Part shown: piece by piece, positions 5,843-6,047 of the stretch
Numbering within the stretch: the first letter of the stretch is position 1
How the letters are laid out: every line of letters begins with the position of its first letter
Source: Pseudomonadota bacterium
Lineage (GTDB): Bacteria; Pseudomonadota; Gammaproteobacteria; UBA6186; Azoamicaceae
DNA: 6,047 bases
Reading direction: 5' to 3'
Assembly (NCBI GenBank): GCA_021848375.1
Contig: JAJZUR010000090.1
Span: 1 to 6,047 of the forward strand
Program-made: the position numbers and the translations under genes
The notes under the pieces: generated by a model
Database searches by the model: none
Seen by the model: the letters and a program-made list of their open reading frames with translations, nothing else
Told to the model about the DNA's origin: nothing

Positions 5843-6046
5843 TCAATAATGGGTTTCGGCCAATAATTTAATGGCTGACATTTTCAATGGTTCTATGACA
5901 TATGCAGCTATGGCTGCCATCAGGTGTGTCATCGCATTCCATATCGAGCGGTGTCTAGTATGCCAAATTTGGTAATGATGTTTCAGATGATCAAAAACCG
6001 TTTCAATTATATTTCTTTGATTTAAAAGTTGTCGCTCATAATCACT
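5843..6046 (-). mobile_element. IS982-family transposase, C-terminal end (partial at window edge)
   Basis: The minus-strand frame enters at the right edge and ends at TGA (5843-5845), giving 67 residues of a DDE transposase. RNIIETVFDHLKHHYQIWHT then RHRS matches the IS982-family C-terminal signature (typically RxIIETVFDQLKNISQIEHSRHRS). It includes the third catalytic acid, the glutamate of IIET. The following MAAIAAYVIEP stretch also fits that family. The beginning lies outside the window, so whether the element is complete cannot be judged. The C-terminal end appears intact. The stop is followed by sequence in which no terminal inverted repeat could be recognised. Confidence 0.8.
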
Positions 6047-6047
6047 T

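Overview
The window reads as an accessory, decaying stretch of a gammaproteobacterial chromosome. The DNA is AT-rich, the tRNA encodes its own CCA end, and the mix of an Rpn-type PD-(D/E)XK nuclease, a tRNA-adjacent tyrosine integrase and a truncated oligopeptidase A start suggests Legionellales. That placement is inferred from gene style only; no marker gene fixes the species.

Left part (1-2175): the first 20 codons or so of an oligopeptidase A (prlC) gene with a good ribosome binding site break off near 118. An intact tRNA-Thr(UGU) with a plausible promoter follows (320-395). Next, on the minus strand, lies the catalytic half of a tyrosine integrase (505-1035) with all catalytic residues but no N-terminal half. 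Head-to-head with it and touching it is an Rpn-family nuclease/'transposase' (1019-1903) that lacks its own N-terminus. Both homologies end at the same place (about 1016-1030), so this is a rearrangement junction. The arrangement fits one end of an old island integrated at the tRNA.

Middle part (2176-3906): an intact Pif1-like superfamily 1 DNA helicase of 576 residues with a C-terminal helix-turn-helix domain. This is the only gene whose biochemical role can be given with confidence. The annotated start is 18 codons inside the longest open frame.

Right part (3907-6047): four small genes or possible genes on the plus strand: a doubtful 37-residue frame with a perfect Shine-Dalgarno, a 76-residue protein, a 166-residue protein with a CxxC motif, and a 178-residue conserved hypothetical protein. 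The last two resemble uncharacterised families recalled from other bacteria and may be island cargo. At the right edge is the 3' end of an IS982-family transposase on the minus strand, running out of the window.

I see no CRISPR array, rRNA or complete known defence or secretion system. The best candidate for something undescribed is the helicase plus the small conserved proteins downstream of it, but no functional link between them can be shown from the sequence alone.
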